From LMUY01 sp965198895 (GTDB taxonomy: Bacteria > Pseudomonadota > Alphaproteobacteria > Acetobacterales > Acetobacteraceae): DNA of 64,000 nt. The DNA lies in NCBI GenBank assembly GCA_965198895.1, contig OZ240676.1, positions 4,898,001 to 4,962,000 on the forward strand, written 5' to 3'. The position numbers and the translations under genes were made by a program. Under the pieces are notes generated by a model that did not search any database, was not told the origin of the DNA, and saw only the letters and a list, made by a program, of their open reading frames with translations. Positions 1 to 9,204 of the stretch are shown here, one piece after another (the first letter of the stretch is position 1; the number at the start of each line of letters is the position of its first letter).

Positions 1-121
1 GAATGTCCTGTCCACTCGCCACGATCAGCGTGCGCCGGGCCTGAGCCGAGGCGGGCACGCTTGCCGCCAACACCGCAGTCGCGCCACCTGCCAATACGCC
101 ACGCCTGGTTACGCCGGCCAT
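1..121 (-). CDS. Solute-binding protein of a probable ABC transporter, N-terminus only (partial)
   Basis: Only the first 40 or so residues lie in the window; the rest runs off the left edge. The visible part is a twin-arginine-like signal peptide (TRRGVLAGG, then an alanine-rich stretch ending ASA-QA) followed by RRTLIVASGQDI. That opening is common in family 5 peptide/nickel-type binding proteins, so a periplasmic ABC solute receptor is likely, but the ligand cannot be judged. The ATG lies at 119-121. It sits just downstream of the hydantoinase-like fusion gene on the same strand, so the two could be co-transcribed, which would link import with hydrolysis of the same compound (inference). 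Confidence 0.6.
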   Translation of the reverse strand, partial: MAGVTRRGVLAGGATAVLAASVPASAQARRTLIVASGQDI

Positions 122-144
122 TGTCTTGTCCTTGCTTGAAAGCG

Positions 145-3100
145 TCACGCGACCGTTTCCGCCGAGGCCCGCGCCGTTGTTGATTCACGCTGCCCGTAAT
201 CCTGGGCGGCGCTCTCTGGCGAGATCAGCCCGAGGCGGAGATCGGTTGCCACCGCCTGGGGCGGACGCTCTGCCGGGTCACCGAACCCGGCGCCACCGGC
301 GATGACCAATTCGACGATCTGATCGGGGTGATCGATCTGCACGAGGCGCCCGGTCCCGACGTCGTCATGGCCGGCGGGCGTGGTGATCCCGCCACTGGCG
401 AGACCGCCGGGCATGCCGCCGAACAAGCCGTCGATGGGGTTGCCGACGCCTTCCGGGTTCACGGACACGAAGGCGTGGGCGCCGTCATCGTACAGCTTGC
501 GCAGGCGGAGGCGCTGCCCCAATCCGCCACGATGCCGGCCGGCGCCACCGGAGTCGGTCACGTAGGTTTTCTCGACGACCAGCACCGGTACGCGCGACTC
601 GAACGTCTCGATGGAGGCGTTGGCGGCCGAGGTCGGATACAGCAGGCCGGACTTACCGTCCGCGTGGCTACTAGCGCCTTGGCCGCCCCCGTTCAGCAGC
701 ATGTCGGAAAAGGTGTTGCCACCAGAATCCTGCCCGTAGATATGCGCGGCGGACGGCAACCCGGTGAAGGCCTGCACCTGGTCCGGCGCCGCTTCGGCCA
801 TTGCCTGGAAGATGTTGGGCGCCAGATACCAGCCGGTGCGCGTGCGCATGGTCACCGCGGCAGGTTTGCGGGCGTTCAGCACCGAGCCCTCCGGTACCTT
901 CAGCGTGAACGGACGGTAGCAGCCGGCATTGCCGCGCACGTTCGGGGTCAGCATGCACTTCAACGGATAGGTCGCGTGCCCGGCCGTGTAGTTTAGCGTG
1001 CAGTTGAACCCGCCTTGGGGCAGTTGCGCGGGCGCACCCTCGAAGTCGAGTTCGATCGTGTCGCCGGCCACCGTCATCTTCAGCGGATAGCGCAGCTTGG
1101 TGCCGAGCGGATTGTTCCAGATCTCGGATTTGTACACGCCATCCGGGATCGCGCGGATCGCATCGCGCATTGCCTGTTCGGAGCGGCTTTGTACCACGGC
1201 TGCCAGCGCGCGCAGATCGCGCATGCCGTAATCGTGCATCAGCGACAACAACCGCTCGGCCCCGAGCTTGTTAGCGGCCATGAAGGAGTGGATGTCACCG
1301 ATCACTTGCTCGGACTTGCGCACGTTCTCCGCAATCAGGCGGAACAGCGTCTCGTTCGGCTGCCCGGCATCGAACAGTTTCATCGGAGGGATCTGCAAGC
1401 CCTCCTCGTAGATCTCCCGCGCGTGCAGGGAATCCCGCGTGCCGCCGATGTCGGAGACGTGGCCGACAGTACCCAGTAGCCCAACAACGCGGCCCTCGGC
1501 GAACACGGGCGTGACGATCGCGATATCGAACAAATGGCCGGCGCACAGCCACGGATCGTTCGTGATCAGCACGTCACCCGGCGCCAGCGTGCTGGCCGGG
1601 TAGCGCGCCAGCAGCGCCTTGACCGCGAGCGGCAGCGTCAGGTTGAACACCGGCATGGCGCGGGGGGAGTGGCCGAGCACCTCGCCCTCCGGATCCAGCA
1701 TGGCGCAGGCGAAATCCTGTGACTCCGAGATGCCGAGCGAGAAGGCAGTCCGGCATACCGTGAGCCACATCTCCTCGACGACGTTGATCAGGCGGCTCCA
1801 CATGATCTCGAGCCCGATCGGATCGGACTCTATGCGGGCGATCGCGTCCTCCAGCGACATGTCGGCGGTGACGAGATCTTCTGCGGCGGCGGTCGAGGCG
1901 ATGGTGATCCGAAGGTTGAGGTTGGCGTCCACCAGCACGGTGTCGCCCGGAGGCACGATCGTGGTGGACTCGCGCTCCTCGATGATGGCCGGCCCGGCGA
2001 TACGATCGCCGTCGCGCAGCACGTAGCGGTCGTAGACGGTGGCCTCGGTCCAGCCGCCCTCGAACCAGGCGCGGCGCATGCCTTTGCGAGCGCTGACAGC
2101 CTCGCCACCACCGGTGGCACCGCGGAGGGAGAGGGTGGGGGTTGGCCCCAGGCAGCGGACGCGGAAGCTCACGGCCTCGATCGGGGCATCTGCCGGCTCG
2201 GCGGCGTAGCGGGCGACGTAGGCGGAGCCGAAGGCGGCGGTGATGGCTGGTAGGCTGCCGCCGTCGATCGTGCCTTGTGGCAGGTCGACGGGAATGTCGT
2301 GCATCTGGCCGGCCAGCCGCATGCCGGCGCTCCGCTCGACGCGCACAGCGTCCGCCGCCACCCCGCTCTCAAGCAAATGGTGGCGTGCCTCGGCCTCCAA
2401 CTCGTCCAGCACGGCATTGACCGTCGCGGCCTCGAAGCCGGGCTGGAACACGACGGGCAGGGTGCGCACGCTCTCGAACGACAGCGGTGCCACCAAGAAG
2501 CCAAGCGCGGAAGCGGCGCCGGAGGCAGGTGGAATTATGACCTCCCTAACGCCCAAGGCCCGAGCGACGGCGGGTGCGTGGGCGGGTCCGGCGCCGCCGA
2601 AACCAACCATCGCGAACCTGCGCGGGTCCTTGCCTTTCTCCACCAGATGCACACGCGCTGCCGCGGCCATGCTTTCGGTAACGACCTTGTGGATGCCCCA
2701 GGCCGCCTCCTCGACGGATAGGCCGATCTGCCCGGCGACCTTTGCCACCGCGCCCCGCGCTGCCGCCACGTCCAGCTTCATGCGGCCGCCAAGGAAGAAG
2801 CCTGGGTCGTAGTAGCCGAGCACCAAATTGGCGTCGGTCACCGTCGCCTCCATACCGCCCGTACCGTAGCAGGCTGGTCCGGGGTCCGAGCCGGCGGAGT
2901 GCGGGCCCACCTTCAGCAGCCCCACTTCGTCGATCGACGCGACGGAACCGCCGCCGGCGCCGATCTCGATCATGTCGATCACCGGTGCCTTGATCGGCAG
3001 GCCGGAGCCCTTGCTGAACCGGTGTACCCGGGCCGCTTCCAGCATCGGCGCGATTTCCACGCGGCCGTTTTCCACGAAACACGCCTTTGCCGTCGTGCCT

Positions 3101-3981
3101 CCCATGTCGAAGCTGATCACGTCGGTTTTGCCGGCCAGCTTGCCGAACAATGCCGTGGCCAAGCCACCACCCGCCGGGCCGCTTTCCAACAGGCGGATCG
3201 GGAAGGCGCGGGCCGTCTCCGGCGACAGCAGTCCGCCCGCCGAGTGCATCAGGCGCAAGGCACCGGTGAAGGACCGCGCCTGCAATTCGAGCTGCAGGCG
3301 CTTGAGGTAACGGTCCATCAGCGGCTGCACATAGGCGTTGGCGCAGGTGGTGACGCTGCGTTGGTACTCCCACATCTCCGCCACCACCTCGGCCGAGAGC
3401 GAGACGGCGAATTCGGGGAATTCCTCGCGGATGATGCGACCGACCCGCTGTTCGTGCGCCGGGTTGCGGTAGGCGTTGAGGAAGCAAACCGCCACCGCCT
3501 CGACCCCTTCCGCCAGCAGCGCGCGCAGCGACGCGCGGACGGAGGTTTCGTCCAAAGCGACGACGACGTTGCCGTCGCGGTCCATTCGCTCGGGCACTTC
3601 CAGGCGGAGGTCGCGCGGGACCAGTGGTTCGGGAAAGCTGAGGAACAAGTCGTAGATGTCGTAGCGCTGCTCCGTGCCCATCTCGATCACGTCGCGGAAC
3701 CCGGCGGTGGTGAGCAGGCCGAGCTTGGCCCCCTTGCGCTCGATGATCGCGTTGGTGACGAGCGTGGTGCCGTGCACGATTTCGCTTACGTCGGCGAGCG
3801 TGATGTTGGCCATTGCGACCAACTCCTGCAGTCCGTCGAGAGCGGCGATAGACGGATCATGCGGGGTGGTTAGCCGCTTATTCAGGCGGACCGAGGCGTC
3901 CTGGGCGTCATACAGAACGAAGTCGGTGAAGGTGCCACCGATGTCGAACCCGATCCTGTATCGATCGCCCGTCGCGCCCAT
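145..3981 (-). CDS. Hydantoinase A/B fusion (5-oxoprolinase / N-methylhydantoinase type)
   Basis: A 1278-residue single-chain enzyme. Residues 1 to about 700 are a HyuA-type ATP-binding half, with the phosphate-binding motif FDIGGTFTDF near residue 10 and DMGGTTAK further on. From about residue 708 the HyuB-type half follows, with NDPWLCAGHLFD. This family hydrolyses cyclic amides such as 5-oxoproline or N-methylhydantoin with ATP, or carboxylates ketones in relatives such as acetophenone carboxylase. The length is close to single-chain 5-oxoprolinases. I chose the ATG at 3979-3981 because the conserved motif follows at once and AGGTGGG precedes it; an in-frame upstream ATG at 4116 would add 45 non-conserved residues. 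The substrate is unknown. Confidence 0.9.
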   Translation of the reverse strand: MGATGDRYRIGFDIGGTFTDFVLYDAQDASVRLNKRLTTPHDPSIAALDGLQELVAMANITLADVSEIVHGTTLVTNAIIERKGAKLGLLTTAGFRDVIEMGTEQRYDIYDLFLSFPEPLVPRDLRLEVPERMDRDGNVVVALDETSVRASLRALLAEGVEAVAVCFLNAYRNPAHEQRVGRIIREEFPEFAVSLSAEVVAEMWEYQRSVTTCANAYVQPLMDRYLKRLQLELQARSFTGALRLMHSAGGLLSPETARAFPIRLLESGPAGGGLATALFGKLAGKTDVISFDMGGTTAKACFVENGRVEIAPMLEAARVHRFSKGSGLPIKAPVIDMIEIGAGGGSVASIDEVGLLKVGPHSAGSDPGPACYGTGGMEATVTDANLVLGYYDPGFFLGGRMKLDVAAARGAVAKVAGQIGLSVEEAAWGIHKVVTESMAAAARVHLVEKGKDPRRFAMVGFGGAGPAHAPAVARALGVREVIIPPASGAASALGFLVAPLSFESVRTLPVVFQPGFEAATVNAVLDELEAEARHHLLESGVAADAVRVERSAGMRLAGQMHDIPVDLPQGTIDGGSLPAITAAFGSAYVARYAAEPADAPIEAVSFRVRCLGPTPTLSLRGATGGGEAVSARKGMRRAWFEGGWTEATVYDRYVLRDGDRIAGPAIIEERESTTIVPPGDTVLVDANLNLRITIASTAAAEDLVTADMSLEDAIARIESDPIGLEIMWSRLINVVEEMWLTVCRTAFSLGISESQDFACAMLDPEGEVLGHSPRAMPVFNLTLPLAVKALLARYPASTLAPGDVLITNDPWLCAGHLFDIAIVTPVFAEGRVVGLLGTVGHVSDIGGTRDSLHAREIYEEGLQIPPMKLFDAGQPNETLFRLIAENVRKSEQVIGDIHSFMAANKLGAERLLSLMHDYGMRDLRALAAVVQSRSEQAMRDAIRAIPDGVYKSEIWNNPLGTKLRYPLKMTVAGDTIELDFEGAPAQLPQGGFNCTLNYTAGHATYPLKCMLTPNVRGNAGCYRPFTLKVPEGSVLNARKPAAVTMRTRTGWYLAPNIFQAMAEAAPDQVQAFTGLPSAAHIYGQDSGGNTFSDMLLNGGGQGASSHADGKSGLLYPTSAANASIETFESRVPVLVVEKTYVTDSGGAGRHRGGLGQRLRLRKLYDDGAHAFVSVNPEGVGNPIDGLFGGMPGGLASGGITTPAGHDDVGTGRLVQIDHPDQIVELVIAGGAGFGDPAERPPQAVATDLRLGLISPESAAQDYGQRESTTARASAETVA

Positions 3982-4105
3982 CCCACCTGCCTTGCTGCAC
4001 TGCGACAGGGGTAAAACAATGTCGGAAGGCGGGCTAGTGGAAAGTTTCAGCGGGTGCCGGATCAGGCTGGCAGGGGCAAGCAGGCACACGACCGGCATCA
4101 AGTAG

Positions 4106-4135
4106 CCCGGCCCCAATTACCCCGGCCCCAATTAC
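4106..4135. repeat. Tandem 15-bp repeat, two copies
   Basis: The unit CCCGGCCCCAATTAC occurs twice head to tail (4106-4120 and 4121-4135) and is followed by CCGGG. It lies in the 207-bp gap between the hydantoinase-like gene (start 3981) and the end of the methyltransferase gene (4189). No function is visible; replication slippage is the simplest explanation. Confidence 0.8.
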
Positions 4136-4188
4136 CCGGGTAGTGCCTGCCGATTGTCGACGACCGGTAACCAGGCCAATATTCAACG

Positions 4189-4941
4189 CTAGATTGGTTT
4201 GGTATAGGCCATCGCCATCTTCCACCCGCTCTCGTCGCGGTAGACCGCATCGGCTTCGATCAGGATGCGATTCGGCCAAACCTGCTCGGCTGCAACGTCG
4301 AAGGACGCGTCATGAAGCATATCGAGGACGCAAGCACGGTTTGGCGACCAGAAGTTGGTGGGGTCACCACCGCCAGAAGCCGCCTTCATGTAAAGCGCTA
4401 GCGGTCTATCGATACCAAACTCGTGAGTGAGTGTCTCAAGAAACATTTTCCCGCGGCATAACTTTCTGATGACGTAAATAGCTCGCAACATGTCGGGTAG
4501 ATGGTAGAGCACCCCTAAGAAAAGTATGATATCGAACTGACCCAACTCCTCGACATTGAGGTCATATACATTCATTTGGCGATAGTCGAATGCCTCCCCG
4601 GACAACCGCTCCATAATACCGAACCCGCCCGTTTCTTTCGCCCGGTAGTCGACGGATACAACTTCTGCGGCACCGGAGGCTCTCAGCATCTTCGAAAAGA
4701 AACCGTCAGAAGCGCCGACATCGAGAACGCGCTTCCCTTTGCAGCGATCAACTAGGTTCAAGTATTCCCACATGAAATGTGGAGCGTAGGTGCCCGGCGT
4801 CGTAATCCCGGGTGCGATCTCAAACGTATGATGCCAGTGCGGTAGCGATGCTACGAGTTTCCTGGCCTCGACTTCAGCAAAGACTGACTTCTCTTGCACA
4901 GGTGCTAGCTCCATACGCGAATGAGCTGGTTGGCTCACCAA
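4189..4941 (-). CDS. Class I SAM-dependent methyltransferase (DUF1698/CmoB-like)
   Basis: 250 residues. The SAM-binding motif I VLDVGASDGFFS sits at about residues 73-84, followed by VVSVDYR (motif II acidic residue) and FDIILFLGVLYHLPD (motif IV/V). The VLYHL element is typical of CmoB/DUF1698-type and related small-molecule methyltransferases. A second start, MELAPV, nine residues in, is also possible. Base composition is clearly AT-richer than the neighbours (bases 4441-4500 are 45% GC by my count, against roughly 65-70% nearby), suggesting recent acquisition. No partner gene identifies the substrate. CmoB itself is longer and acts on tRNA; this protein is more likely a small-molecule or glycan methyltransferase (inference). 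Confidence 0.75.
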   Translation of the reverse strand: MVSQPAHSRMELAPVQEKSVFAEVEARKLVASLPHWHHTFEIAPGITTPGTYAPHFMWEYLNLVDRCKGKRVLDVGASDGFFSKMLRASGAAEVVSVDYRAKETGGFGIMERLSGEAFDYRQMNVYDLNVEELGQFDIILFLGVLYHLPDMLRAIYVIRKLCRGKMFLETLTHEFGIDRPLALYMKAASGGGDPTNFWSPNRACVLDMLHDASFDVAAEQVWPNRILIEADAVYRDESGWKMAMAYTKPI

Positions 4942-5016
4942 CCAGCCTATCTCACGCCGGGTCCAAATGATAGTTGATAGCCCAGTGTTGCCACCGTACG
5001 TGGCTGCTACCTGTGT

Positions 5017-5727
5017 TCAATCGTGGTGGAACGTGCTGAATGCCTCGACCGGTTCGCGCCCGGATAGGAGTGCGTTCGTCGGCTCGCTGGGGTTGGCAAC
5101 GCCGAGCGCCATGCCGCACACCAACATCTCGGAATCAGGGATGCACAACTCGCGGCGTACCTCGACAGGGTAGCTGGCGATGGCGGCCTGTGGGCAGGTG
5201 TCGAGCCCGAAGCCGCGGGCGGCGATCATGACGTTCTGCAGGAACATACCGTAATCCAGCCAGCTGCCTTGTTCCATGTCCTTGTCGATGGTGAACATCA
5301 GGGCGGCCGGTGCACCGAAGAAGGTGAAGTTGAGTGCGCGCTGACGCTGCCCGGCTACCTGGTCGCCCCGTGCGACCCCGGCCAATTCATACAAGGCCCA
5401 GCCTACGGCCCGCCGACGCTGCAAATAGGGTTCACGCCATTTGCGGGGGTAATACTGGTATTCCCGCACCTCCGGATTGCCGGCGTGGAACGCGGCGATC
5501 AGGGCAACGCGCAGGCGGTCCAGCGCCGGGCCGGTCAGCACGTGGACCTTCCAAGGCTGGATGTTGCTGCCACTGGGGGCCCGGCTGGCGATGGCGAGCA
5601 GTTCGGCGATCGTTGCCGGGTCGACCGGTGTGGGCAGGAAACCGCGGATGCTACGGCGGCTGGTAATGGCGTAGCGCACGGCACTCCGTAGCGCATCGGG
5701 CGGAACGGGCGGCGGGGGACGGTTCAT
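5017..5727 (-). CDS. Nitroreductase-family FMN oxidoreductase
   Basis: 236 residues. The FMN-binding opening SRRSIRGF is near residue 23 and ASRAPSGSNIQPW near residue 48. Late in the protein GMALGV precedes a short tail. The family reduces nitro groups, quinones or enones with NAD(P)H through bound FMN in the cytoplasm. I chose the ATG at 5725-5727 because the motif follows after about 22 residues; an in-frame extension to 5904 is antisense-like arginine-rich sequence inside the upstream gene. Only two bases separate this start from the upstream stop, so it is probably translated from the same transcript as the DUF3445 gene. It could supply electrons to that haem protein (inference). Confidence 0.85.
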   Translation of the reverse strand: MNRPPPPVPPDALRSAVRYAITSRRSIRGFLPTPVDPATIAELLAIASRAPSGSNIQPWKVHVLTGPALDRLRVALIAAFHAGNPEVREYQYYPRKWREPYLQRRRAVGWALYELAGVARGDQVAGQRQRALNFTFFGAPAALMFTIDKDMEQGSWLDYGMFLQNVMIAARGFGLDTCPQAAIASYPVEVRRELCIPDSEMLVCGMALGVANPSEPTNALLSGREPVEAFSTFHHD

Positions 5728-5729
5728 GG

Positions 5730-6632
5730 CTATGCGGCCTCCAGGCAGGCGAGGAGGGCAGTGCGGATGGCGGGCAGGCTCTTGTAGCTGCTCAAGGCGT
5801 CCGGCAGCGCCCGCACGGCCGCGGCGAGGTCGGCGGCGGCCCCTGGCACGGCCAACACGCGCGCCAAGTCGTAGCTGTGGACGTGGATGGCGAACAGCAC
5901 GCAACCGCTGCGAGGCAGGCGCACCAGGGTCTGCCGCTCCACCCGCAGAAACAGGCTCGCCGGCGCGTTGTCCACCGTGATCTCGGGGTTGTGGCTGGTG
6001 CGGTGCCGGCCGCCGGTTTGGAACAGCGCGCCGTCGTCCACGACGCTCCAGTTCATGCGCTCCGCCATCTTCCCGGCCCGGAGTGCCCCCATGAAGCGGT
6101 CCACGGCATTGGACAGGCGGTCGGCGTAGAGTGGTACGTTTTCATGCACCATGGCCAGGGGGCGGCCGATTTTTTCCGCCAGGCGCCAGCGGCTGGGTGC
6201 GCATAGGATGGCGGCGGCGAGCACCGGCGCGGGACCGTTCACGTCGATGACGCACAAATCCTCCTGAACCAGCCGTCCGGCCAATTCCAATGGATCATGG
6301 GGTGGTTCCGCTAGGTTCCAGGTCTCGCCGGTGAGGTGGTTGTGCAAGCGCTCACCGTCCCGGGTGAACCAATCGGGGTAGCGCCTGAGCAGCAGCGACA
6401 CCAACGTGTCCAACACTTCGGCGCGTGCTTCGGTGCTCCCGGGCTCGGCGGCGAACACGTCGGCGTGCCGGTTGGCCAACAGGTCGTGCCGCTCGTTCAG
6501 TTCCGCCTTGTAGTGCTCGTCGATTTCCACGAGTTCGTCCGGCGAGGCGGCCTGCAGGCCCATCGCCATGCGGAACGGCCCCGGGCTGAAGGGTAACAGC
6601 AAACGCTCGGGCGGCGGGATCGGGATGTGCAT
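5730..6632 (-). CDS. DUF3445 family protein (haem-dependent oxidative N-demethylase type)
   Basis: 300 residues, starting MHIPIPPPERLLLPF, with FRMAMGL near residue 22 and RYPDWF about 100 residues in. The order and spacing fit the DUF3445 family, whose characterised member is the haem-binding alpha subunit of the oxidative dimethylamine demethylase. The conserved RVERQTLVRLPRSG segment near residue 230 is a family hallmark. The other subunits of the known enzyme are not adjacent, so the electron donor is uncertain; the nitroreductase immediately downstream is a candidate (inference). The ATG at 6630-6632 is preceded by GAGGGT; an upstream ATG at 6689 would add 19 residues. Confidence 0.8.
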   Translation of the reverse strand: MHIPIPPPERLLLPFSPGPFRMAMGLQAASPDELVEIDEHYKAELNERHDLLANRHADVFAAEPGSTEARAEVLDTLVSLLLRRYPDWFTRDGERLHNHLTGETWNLAEPPHDPLELAGRLVQEDLCVIDVNGPAPVLAAAILCAPSRWRLAEKIGRPLAMVHENVPLYADRLSNAVDRFMGALRAGKMAERMNWSVVDDGALFQTGGRHRTSHNPEITVDNAPASLFLRVERQTLVRLPRSGCVLFAIHVHSYDLARVLAVPGAAADLAAAVRALPDALSSYKSLPAIRTALLACLEAA

Positions 6633-6697
6633 GGTCAGGCGACCCTCGTTCCACCCGGCAACTGAAGCGCATCCATCTGACGGCGGCAAGGCTGCCG

Positions 6698-7447
6698 TCA
6701 GGCCATGTAGCCTCCACCGTTGATCTGCATCACCTCACCGGTCATGAAGGCCGATTTGTCCGACGCCAGGAACACCACGGCGTTAGCGATGTCGGAGGCC
6801 AGGCCTAAGCGTCCAAGGGGCAAGGTGGTGGCCAAGGCGGCTAGCCCTTCTTCCGAAAAGCCGCCGCGGGGTTGTGCGGTGTCGACCACGCCAGGTGCGA
6901 TGGCGTTGACGCGGATGCCGTGCGGAGCCAGTTCCAGCGCCATCGACCGGGTCAGGCCGAGCAGCCCGGCCTTGCTGGCGCTGTAATGCGCGCCGAGCAC
7001 TGCGCCCCGGATGGACTGCGACGACATGTTGATGATCGCGCCCCCCACGCCACCGGCGATCATCACTTTTGCTGCTGCCTGGCCCACGAACGCGGAGCCC
7101 TTCAAGTTCACCCCATGGACGCTGTCCCACAGTGCCTCCGTCAGCTCCAGGAATGGCGCGCGCGGGTAGATTCCGGCATTGTTCACGAGAATGTCCAGCC
7201 GGCCGAATTGGGCCGCGACCTGCTCGACCATCTTGGCACCAGCCGCGATGTCGCCCACATCGGCGTGCACCAGCATGGCCAGCCGTCCGGCCTTGTGCAC
7301 CGCATCGGCCACGTCCTGCGCGGCGGCCTCATCGTCCAGCCAGTTGACCGCCACATCTGCGCCCGCTTCCGCCAAAGCGATTGCGGCGGCGCGGCCGATG
7401 CCCTGCTGAGCTCCGGTGACCAGCGCGACGTGGTTCACGAGGCTCAT
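6698..7447 (-). CDS. Short-chain dehydrogenase/reductase (SDR)
   Basis: 249 residues. The Rossmann glycine motif TGAQQGIGRA is at residues 10-19, NNAGIYPR near residue 90 and the catalytic YSASKAG around residue 155, with an upstream Ser in NMSSQS. The C-terminus GGGYMA is typical of FabG-like SDRs. It is an NAD(P)-dependent oxidoreductase acting on an alcohol or ketone. The ATG at 7445-7447 follows GGAGATGCC, a good ribosome-binding site; the open frame extends upstream but has no family similarity. It sits between the DUF3445 protein and the GMC oxidoreductase, all on the same strand, which suggests a shared catabolic role (inference). Confidence 0.9.
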   Translation of the reverse strand: MSLVNHVALVTGAQQGIGRAAAIALAEAGADVAVNWLDDEAAAQDVADAVHKAGRLAMLVHADVGDIAAGAKMVEQVAAQFGRLDILVNNAGIYPRAPFLELTEALWDSVHGVNLKGSAFVGQAAAKVMIAGGVGGAIINMSSQSIRGAVLGAHYSASKAGLLGLTRSMALELAPHGIRVNAIAPGVVDTAQPRGGFSEEGLAALATTLPLGRLGLASDIANAVVFLASDKSAFMTGEVMQINGGGYMA

Positions 7448-7602
7448 GGCATCTCCGCCAGGCTGCGCATGAACGGCATCGCTTGGCGGATGAAACGGGA
7501 GGCATCCATTCGGGAGGTGCGGGTCATTTCGGCCGATCCTTCGATGTCGGTGTTCGCAAGGTAGTCGCACTGGGCGCGTAGGGCACGCCTAAGCTCTTCA
7601 AG

Positions 7603-9204
7603 TCAGGCGGCCATGAAATCGGCACAGCGATGGCCCACCAGCATTGCGGGCGCATTGGTGTTGCCGCTGGTGATCCGAGGGAGGATCGAGGCATCCGCCA
7701 CGCGCAACCCTTCTACGCCGCGCACCCGCAACTGGGCGTCCACCACGGCGCCCAGATCATGCTCGGTGCCCATTCGGCAGGTGCCGACGGGGTGAAACAT
7801 CGTGTCGGCGGTGCGCGCGATCCAGGCATCCAGTTCGGCGTCGGTCTGCACGGCTGGGCCGGGTGAGGTTTCCGCGCCGCGCACCGGGTCGAACGCGGTC
7901 CGGGAGAAGATGGATCGCAGGAGCCGCGTGCCGGCCCGTAGCGCCGCGCGGTCCCGCGGATCAGATAGATAGTTGGGGCGAATCACGGGGGCGTCCGCCG
8001 GGTCGGCGCTGCGCAATGTGATGCGGCCGCGGCTTTCCGGGCGCATCTGCGTGACGTTGGCCATGAAGCCGTGCGCCTCGCCGACCCGCGCCGGGCCTGC
8101 GAAGCCCGGTACGCGCAACGTGCCCGTGGTGAGACCGGGTAGGAAGTGGCCCTGTAGATCGGGTTCGTCCAGAGCCGGGTCGGAGCGCAGAAAGAAGCCG
8201 GCCGCCAGCGGGAAACTCGCGGCCGGGCCGCTGCGCAAGATCAGGGCCTGCAAGAGCGCCGCTGCGGCGCGGTCCAAACGGGTGAGAGATTGCAGAGTGA
8301 TGGGGCGGGTGCACGCATGCTCCACCCTCACCAGCAGGTGGTCCTGGAGGTTGGCGCCGACGCCGGGGATGTCCGCGGCCGGAGTGATGCCATGTTGCAG
8401 CAATGCATCCGCGTCGCCGATGCCGGAGAGCATGAGTAATTGCGGAGAGTTCACGGTGCCGCCGCACAGCACGATCTCGTCGCCCATCACCGGGCCCTTG
8501 TCGGTCTGCACGCCCACGGCCCGGGTCTGCTCGATCAGCACGCGACCGACGTGGACGCCGGTCATGATGCGCAGGTTCGGCCGTCGCCTTGCCGGGCCGA
8601 GGAAGGCGCGGGCCGCTGACCAGCGCTGGCCGCCGGCGATGGTGAAATGGTAGCGGCCGACCCCTTCATAGGGCGCCTGGTTGAAGTCGCGGCTTCGCTC
8701 GTGCCCGGCCGCCGTCCCCGCCTCGATGAACATATCCAGCAGCGGATGCTCGACGTTGCCGTCCGTGATGGGGAGCGGGCCGTCGCCGCCATGATCGTCG
8801 GTTTCACCATCCTGGAAGCGCTCGATCCGCTTGAACGCAGTCAGTGCCTCTGGCCAGGACCAGCCCGGCAGTCCGGCTTGCGCCCAGCTATCGTAGTCCG
8901 AGGGGCGGCCGCGCGCCCACACCATGCCGTTGATGGCTGAGGAGCCACCTAAGACTTTCCCCCGCGGCCAGAAGCTGCTGCGCCCGCCTAGGTGGGCCTC
9001 CGGCTCGGTGTGGTAGAACCAGTTGGCGAAGCGGCTTCGCAGCAGCACGCCGGTCATCAACGGTACGCGCAGTAAAGGGTTGGTGTCGCGCCCGCCCGCT
9101 TCCAGCAGGGTGACACGCCGGCTCGGGTCCTTCGAGAGGCGGGCTGCGAGCACGCAACCGGCCGACCCGGCGCCGACGATCACCACGTCATTCATCGCGG
9201 GCAT
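7603..9204 (-). CDS. GMC-family FAD oxidoreductase (choline/alcohol dehydrogenase type)
   Basis: 533 residues. The FAD-binding VVIVGAGSAGCVLAARL is at about residues 7-23, the GMC signature GKVLGGSSAINGMVW at about 82-96 and GGTVNSPQLLMLSGIG in the middle. The C-terminus carries HPVGTCRMG and SGNTNAPAM, which supply the catalytic His and Asn. The family oxidises primary alcohols or polyols with FAD. Two starts are possible, 9204 or 9195. I kept 9204 because AAGGGG lies just upstream. The start overlaps the end of the next upstream gene by 17 bases, indicating translational coupling with the carboxymuconolactone-decarboxylase-like protein. Confidence 0.92.
   Translation of the reverse strand: MPAMNDVVIVGAGSAGCVLAARLSKDPSRRVTLLEAGGRDTNPLLRVPLMTGVLLRSRFANWFYHTEPEAHLGGRSSFWPRGKVLGGSSAINGMVWARGRPSDYDSWAQAGLPGWSWPEALTAFKRIERFQDGETDDHGGDGPLPITDGNVEHPLLDMFIEAGTAAGHERSRDFNQAPYEGVGRYHFTIAGGQRWSAARAFLGPARRRPNLRIMTGVHVGRVLIEQTRAVGVQTDKGPVMGDEIVLCGGTVNSPQLLMLSGIGDADALLQHGITPAADIPGVGANLQDHLLVRVEHACTRPITLQSLTRLDRAAAALLQALILRSGPAASFPLAAGFFLRSDPALDEPDLQGHFLPGLTTGTLRVPGFAGPARVGEAHGFMANVTQMRPESRGRITLRSADPADAPVIRPNYLSDPRDRAALRAGTRLLRSIFSRTAFDPVRGAETSPGPAVQTDAELDAWIARTADTMFHPVGTCRMGTEHDLGAVVDAQLRVRGVEGLRVADASILPRITSGNTNAPAMLVGHRCADFMAA

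Noticed and set aside
2899..3873. A 324-residue open frame antisense to the hydantoinase-like gene
   Set aside because: Composition is a shadow of the sense gene, with no motif and no ribosome-binding site.
4034..4116. An upstream extension of the hydantoinase-like protein or a separate small gene
   Set aside because: The extension has no family similarity, and the ATG at 3981 has a ribosome-binding site.
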